Shown here piece by piece: positions 50,908 to 54,354 of a DNA stretch of 54,354 nt. Origin of the DNA: DTU089 sp002440045. Its GTDB lineage: Bacteria; Bacillota; Clostridia; Oscillospirales; Acutalibacteraceae. Location: contig CALABP010000023.1 in NCBI GenBank assembly GCA_937885695.1, positions 1-54,354 of the forward strand, given 5' to 3'. The notes below the pieces were generated by a model, which worked only from the letters and a program-made list of their open reading frames with translations, searched no databases and was not told where the DNA came from. The translations under genes and the position numbers were made by a program. The first letter of the stretch is position 1; each line of letters opens with the position of its first letter.

Positions 50908-50936
50908 AGCATATCACAAAATGTTTCAATTTTCAA
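50908..50936 (-). promoter_or_regulatory. Promoter of the transglutaminase-dockerin gene
   Basis: -35 TTGAAA (50936-50931), 17 bp, -10 TATGCT (50913-50908). Confidence 0.55.
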
Positions 50937-51039
50937 TAGCTCTTTTTACGAACGCCGATTTACAGCGAAAACTGCCATTTTGAATGAAATTTTCCTTTTA
51001 AATATCCGTAAAATCTATGTAAAATATAAGAATTAGATA

Positions 51040-51068
51040 TTGAAAGAAAAGACATAATTGCTTATAAT
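51040..51068 (+). promoter_or_regulatory. Promoter of the Nudix operon
   Basis: -35 TTGAAA (51040-51045), 17 bp, -10 TATAAT (51063-51068). Confidence 0.75.
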
Positions 51069-51104
51069 ATATACAGTTTCAGAAAAAATGTGAGGGCGCC
51101 ATTA

Positions 51105-51848
51105 ATGTTAGGTAAATTAATCAGAGTTAATATTACCGAACAGATTGGTTCACCGTACGGTGAAAACGGTGCTGTTTACACGCTCAATCATGGGCAACCA
51201 ATCTGTAAGGTACATTCATCTTCACCGATAAGCGGAGTGCTGATTATGGGGATTGGCAATCCGATTCGCCGCTTTGACGGCAGAGTTATAGCACAGCTTC
51301 GTTTTCTTGACACGGGCGAAGTCAAGCTTATCGCCTCGCCTAAGTCAAAACGTTTTATCGACTGCGACATAAGGCCTTTTATAGCCTTTATGACCGAGGG
51401 CAGAGATTATGTTCTTGACTGCTATTACGAACGCTCGTGCGGAGCGGTAATTTTCAGGCGAATTAACGGCAAAATACGTTTCCTTTTAATCAAAAACAAG
51501 CGCAGTTCAAATTGGGGCTTCCCCAAAGGCCATATGGAGGACGGCGAATCGCCCGAAGACACGGCGCGCCGCGAAGTGCTTGAAGAAACGGGTATTCACG
51601 TTGAATTGCTCCCCGGGTTTTCAAGCAAATCCGAATATTCTATTCAGAACCGCATTGAAAAGTGCGTGGTTGTATTTGTCGGCAAAACAAACGACACACA
51701 GACGATAATTCAGCGCGAAGAGATTGAGGACTATATCTGGCTTCCGTTTCGCGACGCATACAAAAGCCTTAAATTCGACAACGACAAAAACATTTTAAAA
51801 ACGGCAAAAGAATTTTTACTTTCTCATTCTTATATCAACGAGGTATAA
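51105..51848 (+). CDS. Nudix hydrolase with N-terminal degenerate pyrophosphatase-like domain
   Basis: 247 residues. The C-terminal part (about 110-247) is a Nudix hydrolase with a complete box: 'GHMEDGESPEDTARREVLEE' then TG. The N-terminal part (1 to about 105), with 'VNITEQIGSPYGENGAVYTL', 'IMGIGNPIRRFDGRVIAQLR' and 'KLIASPKSKRF', resembles the short inorganic-pyrophosphatase-type domain found in Firmicutes. However, the acidic DGEE.DAY metal cluster is missing, so it is probably non-catalytic. ATG at 51105 with GAGGG upstream. First of four closely packed plus-strand genes. Confidence 0.85.
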   Translation: MLGKLIRVNITEQIGSPYGENGAVYTLNHGQPICKVHSSSPISGVLIMGIGNPIRRFDGRVIAQLRFLDTGEVKLIASPKSKRFIDCDIRPFIAFMTEGRDYVLDCYYERSCGAVIFRRINGKIRFLLIKNKRSSNWGFPKGHMEDGESPEDTARREVLEETGIHVELLPGFSSKSEYSIQNRIEKCVVVFVGKTNDTQTIIQREEIEDYIWLPFRDAYKSLKFDNDKNILKTAKEFLLSHSYINEV

Positions 51849-51851
51849 AAT

Positions 51852-52346
51852 ATGGTAGAAAACATTGTTACAGCCATAGTCGATTTTTTTAAAAATGACA
51901 TTCCGCCGCAGCTCGTTGCGTTTCTTGTTTCCATGTGCCCCGTGCTTGAGCTTCGCGGAGGAATGATAGCGGCTCGCCTTTTGGAGCTTAACTTTTTTCA
52001 GGCGTTTGCAATTTGCTATATCGGCAATATGCTGCCTATTCCGTTTATTTTGCTTTTTATAAAAAAGATTTTTGCCGTTATGAGAAGGTCGAAATTCTTT
52101 TCTAAAATTGTGGATAAGCTTGAGGCGCGTTCAGACAAGAAAAAAGGCTCAATCGAAAAATACAAAGAATGGGGACTTTTGCTTTTTGTTGCCATTCCCC
52201 TTCCCGGCACCGGCGGTTGGACGGGTGCGCTTATTGCGGCGCTTCTTGATATGCGAATTAAAGAAAGCCTCCCGATTATCGCGCTCGGCGTGTTTATTGC
52301 GGGTCTTATAATGTCGCTTTTAACATACGGCATCTTTTCGCTTTGA
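51852..52346 (+). CDS. Small multi-drug export-type membrane protein (PF06695-like)
   Basis: 164 residues, about four membrane segments. 'CPVLELRGGMIAARLLELNF' and 'IPLPGTGGWTGALIAALL' are characteristic of this family, which shares its fold with DedA-type proteins. The transport substrate has not been shown. It begins 3 bases after the Nudix gene. Confidence 0.85.
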   Translation: MVENIVTAIVDFFKNDIPPQLVAFLVSMCPVLELRGGMIAARLLELNFFQAFAICYIGNMLPIPFILLFIKKIFAVMRRSKFFSKIVDKLEARSDKKKGSIEKYKEWGLLLFVAIPLPGTGGWTGALIAALLDMRIKESLPIIALGVFIAGLIMSLLTYGIFSL

Positions 52347-52357
52347 CGAGGTAAAAA

Positions 52358-52996
52358 ATGAATACCTGTTACATCTTCGGCGCGCTTTTTTGCCGCGCCG
52401 CAAATTTTATAAAAAAAGACGGCGACCTTGTAATCGCCGCTGACGCAGGCTTTGACAGGCTTGCCGATTTAGGAATAAAGCCCGATATTGCCGTCGGTGA
52501 TTTTGACTCGGCAAAGGCTGTTCCGACGGGGCTTGAAGTAATTCGCCACCCCGTAAGAAAAGACGACACCGACCTTATGCTTGCAATTAAAACGGGTTTT
52601 TTGCGCGGATACAAAAGCTTTTTTATTTTCGGCTGTCTCGGCGGCAGGCTTGACCAAACGCTCGCATCGGTGCAGTCGGCGGTTTATATCTCAAAGCACG
52701 GCGGCAATTCCGTTTTCGTTTCGGAAAACGGCGAATGTCTGACGGTACTCGAAAATTCATCATTAAAATTTAAAGAGAGCGCAAGCGGCGTTATCTCGGT
52801 TTTTTCTTATACCGAGCGCGCTGTCGTTACTTTAAAAAATCTTTCGTATGAGCTTTCGTCGCACGAAATCACCTCGGCTTTTCCATTAGGAGTGAGCAAC
52901 GAATTTATTAACAAACGCGCTGTTGTTTCGTGCGAAAGCGGAACGCTTGTTGTTGCATGGAACGGCACGCCCGGCGATATTATTTCGGAGAACTGA
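52358..52996 (+). CDS. thiN: Thiamine diphosphokinase
   Basis: 212 residues; transfers pyrophosphate from ATP to thiamine. 'LVIAADAGFDRLADLGI', 'VGDFDSAKAV', 'KDDTDLMLAIKTGF' and 'FGCLGGRLDQTLASV' are the family motifs; the C-terminal beta domain binds thiamine. Start: ATG with GACGAGG upstream. No TPP riboswitch is visible ahead of this operon. In Firmicutes it usually follows rpe/rsgA, not a Nudix gene. Confidence 0.93.
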   Translation: MNTCYIFGALFCRAANFIKKDGDLVIAADAGFDRLADLGIKPDIAVGDFDSAKAVPTGLEVIRHPVRKDDTDLMLAIKTGFLRGYKSFFIFGCLGGRLDQTLASVQSAVYISKHGGNSVFVSENGECLTVLENSSLKFKESASGVISVFSYTERAVVTLKNLSYELSSHEITSAFPLGVSNEFINKRAVVSCESGTLVVAWNGTPGDIISEN

Positions 52997-53000
52997 TAAA

Positions 53001-53648
53001 ATGGATTTTAAAAACGTAAAAGCAATTATATTTGACGCAGACGGAACGCTTCTCGATTCTATGGACATATGGACCGAAATCGGCACAAGATTTCTTCTTT
53101 CAAAAGGGATAAAAATTAAAGAAGAACTCGCAAGAGAGATTTCGACGCTGAGCTATGAACAGGCGGCTGAATACTATATAAAGCATTTTGACAGCACCGC
53201 CACGGTTGAAGATATAAGAAACGGCGTAAACGCGCTTGTTCGCAATTTTTATTTTAACGAGGTAGTTTTAAAAGACGGCGTTAAGGAGTTTCTTTCTTTT
53301 CTTAAATCGCTCGGCATTAAAATGTGCGTTGCGACCGCTACCGACCGCTTTTTAATTGAAGCAGCTCTTAAAAGAAACGGCATTCTTTCGTATTTTGAAG
53401 ATGTTCTCACCTGTGAAGAAGTCGGCGCGGGAAAAAACGAACCGATTATTTATGAAAAAGCGCTTGAGCTTCTCGGCACAGACAAAAGCGATACTTTGGT
53501 TTTTGAGGATGCGCACTATGCAATAGTTACGGCTAAAAAAGCCGGCTTTAAAATCATCGCGATACAAGATGACGCCGAAAAAAGGCACGAAGAAAAAATC
53601 AAGGCTTTAAGCGACGTTTATATCACCTCTTACAGTGAGCTTTATTAA
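53001..53648 (+). CDS. HAD-superfamily hydrolase (beta-phosphoglucomutase-like)
   Basis: 215 residues. 'IIFDADGTLLDSMDIW' (nucleophile), 'MCVATATDRFLIEAAL' (motif II), Lys in 'GAGKNEPIIYEKAL' and 'LVFEDAHYAIVTAKKAGF' (motif IV). A helical cap after motif I places it with the phosphoglycolate/beta-phosphoglucomutase group; substrate is unknown. GGAG ten bases before the ATG, 4 bases after the thiN stop. Confidence 0.88.
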   Translation: MDFKNVKAIIFDADGTLLDSMDIWTEIGTRFLLSKGIKIKEELAREISTLSYEQAAEYYIKHFDSTATVEDIRNGVNALVRNFYFNEVVLKDGVKEFLSFLKSLGIKMCVATATDRFLIEAALKRNGILSYFEDVLTCEEVGAGKNEPIIYEKALELLGTDKSDTLVFEDAHYAIVTAKKAGFKIIAIQDDAEKRHEEKIKALSDVYITSYSELY

Positions 53649-53673
53649 TATATTTATTGATGTAATATTTAGC

Positions 53674-53709
53674 AAAAGAGCCGAACCTTCGCGGGTTCGG
53701 CTCTTTTTT
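53674..53709. terminator. Bidirectional terminator
   Basis: A long perfect stem AAAAGAGCCGAACC/GGTTCGGCTCTTTT with a 6-base loop (53674-53707), T-run on both strands, between converging units. Confidence 0.95.
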
Positions 53710-53718
53710 TCAGCGAAT

Positions 53719-53928
53719 TTATTCGACCGATGTTACCTCATAGTCCTTTGCTTCAACAGCGCTTTTAAGAGCGGCGCTGTCAACGTCTTTTTTAAGAGTT
53801 ACTACGGCTGTGCCTTTTTCATGGCTTACAACCGCCGACTCTACGCCGTCAACGGCTTCGAGCGCCTTTTTAACGGTCATTTCGCAGTGCGAGCACATCA
53901 TACCGTTGATTTTTAATGTCTTTGTCAT
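53719..53928 (-). CDS. Possible internally initiated CopZ-like copper chaperone
   Basis: Within copA, AAGGAGG lies seven bases before an in-frame ATG at 53928. From there a complete 69-residue HMA protein is encoded ('MTKTLKINGMMCSHCEM...'), ending at the copA stop. This is the size and motif pattern of the free chaperone CopZ, which delivers Cu(I) to CopA. Both products (a fusion and a free chaperone) could therefore be made from one gene. It may equally be two genes fused by recent loss of the copA stop. Confidence 0.6.
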   Translation of the reverse strand: MTKTLKINGMMCSHCEMTVKKALEAVDGVESAVVSHEKGTAVVTLKKDVDSAALKSAVEAKDYEVTSVE

Positions 53929-54354
53929 TTTGTTGTCCTCCTTGATTTTTCCGATAACATCGGAAAAATTCACTTCTTTATGTTTTCTTTTTCTGTCATA
54001 TTTCGGGCTGTGAAGCTTAAAGAGATTAAGCCGCAGTGCGTTTGAAACAACGCAAAAGCTGCTCAAACTCATTGCCGCCGCGCCGAACATCGGGTTTAAA
54101 GTCAGCCCGAGCGGCACAAATACGCCCATTGCAAGGGGTATGCCGACGCTGTTGTAAAAGAATGCCCAAAACAGATTTTCGTGAATATTTCTGAGCGTTG
54201 CGCGCCCGAGCCGCAAAGCCGCGGGCACATCGGAAAGGCGGCTGTTCATAAGCACCACGTCGGCGGCATCTATTGCAACGTCGGTACCTGCGCCTATCGC
54301 AATGCCGATATCGGCGGTTGTAAGAGCGGGTGCGTCGTTTATTCCGTCGCCAAC
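53719..54354 (-). CDS. copA: Copper-translocating P-type ATPase with C-terminal CopZ-like domain (partial, 5' end outside)
   Basis: The final 211 residues, running off the window. The hinge motif 'VGDGINDAPALTTADIGIAI' and the last membrane segments ('FWAFFYNSVGIPLAMG', 'NPMFGAAAMSLSSFCVVSNA') match Cu+ P1B-type ATPases. After a basic linker of about 25 residues the frame continues without a stop into a heavy-metal-associated domain with 'MMCSHCEMTVKKAL' (CxxC). HMA domains in CopA are usually N-terminal, so a C-terminal one is unusual. An internal ribosome site precedes this domain. Confidence 0.9.
   Translation of the reverse strand, partial: VGDGINDAPALTTADIGIAIGAGTDVAIDAADVVLMNSRLSDVPAALRLGRATLRNIHENLFWAFFYNSVGIPLAMGVFVPLGLTLNPMFGAAAMSLSSFCVVSNALRLNLFKLHSPKYDRKRKHKEVNFSDVIGKIKEDNKMTKTLKINGMMCSHCEMTVKKALEAVDGVESAVVSHEKGTAVVTLKKDVDSAALKSAVEAKDYEVTSVE

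Noticed and set aside
50880..51104. A riboswitch upstream of the Nudix-thiN operon, such as a TPP element.
   Set aside because: The leader between the promoter and the ATG is only about 35 bases and lacks any TPP-motif sequence.

Overview
The window looks like chromosome of a spore-forming Clostridia (Firmicutes), most like the gut Oscillospiraceae/Ruminococcaceae group. Supporting signs are strong AGGAGG-type ribosome sites, TTGACA/TATAAT promoters with 17-bp spacers, a SpoIVB protease, a T-box riboswitch, the tig-clpP-clpX-lon-engB and obgE-mrnC blocks, a dockerin-bearing secreted protein, and moderate G+C. The assignment comes from gene content only. There are no rRNA genes, canonical tRNAs, insertion sequences, prophage or CRISPR arrays. 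Most of the window is ordinary core genome; the interest lies in its regulatory sites and in fused or broken genes.

Layout. 1-2,600: end of pyrophosphatase, rpsT, and a minus-strand operon (unknown protein + trpS) behind a tryptophan T-box. 2,600-8,640: spoIVB, pfkA and dnaE. 8,700-11,200: a lipoprotein and a metallophosphoesterase on the plus strand. 11,200-18,620: one minus-strand aromatic operon, pheA-aroB-aroC-aroEK-aroQ-aroA-aroF, behind a Phe/Tyr-rich leader peptide and intrinsic terminator (ribosome-mediated attenuation). A vestigial second DAHP-synthase 3' end lies beyond it. 18,630-23,450: small membrane and lipoprotein genes, a HAD phosphatase, nagB, nnrD, a frameshifted acpS, and a small membrane protein behind a promoter flanked by two LexA-like boxes. 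23,700-28,200 (plus): obgE-mrnC-yitT-lepA. 28,200-34,800 (minus): tig, clpP, clpX, lon, engB. 34,900-43,800: phosphoesterase, thrC, a D,D-carboxypeptidase, a lipoprotein pair, HD protein, purA, a split ThrE-type exporter, hisB and a TrpR/YerC-family regulator. 43,800-50,900: trkH-trkA, an M18 aminopeptidase, an acetyltransferase-flavoprotein fusion, DUF1003 and a transglutaminase-dockerin protein. 51,000-54,354: a Nudix protein with a degenerate pyrophosphatase-like domain, a membrane protein, thiamine pyrophosphokinase, a HAD hydrolase, and the 3' part of a copper ATPase fused in frame to a CopZ-like domain that has its own internal ribosome site.

The amino-acid theme is strong. Chorismate and phenylalanine synthesis is controlled by a leader peptide, tryptophanyl-tRNA synthetase by a T-box, and hisB probably by tandem operators next to a TrpR-superfamily gene: three different control styles in one window. 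The best candidates for something not yet described are the attenuator in a Firmicute, the putative SOS-controlled small membrane protein, the unknown T-box-controlled protein ahead of trpS, and the copA/copZ gene-within-a-gene.
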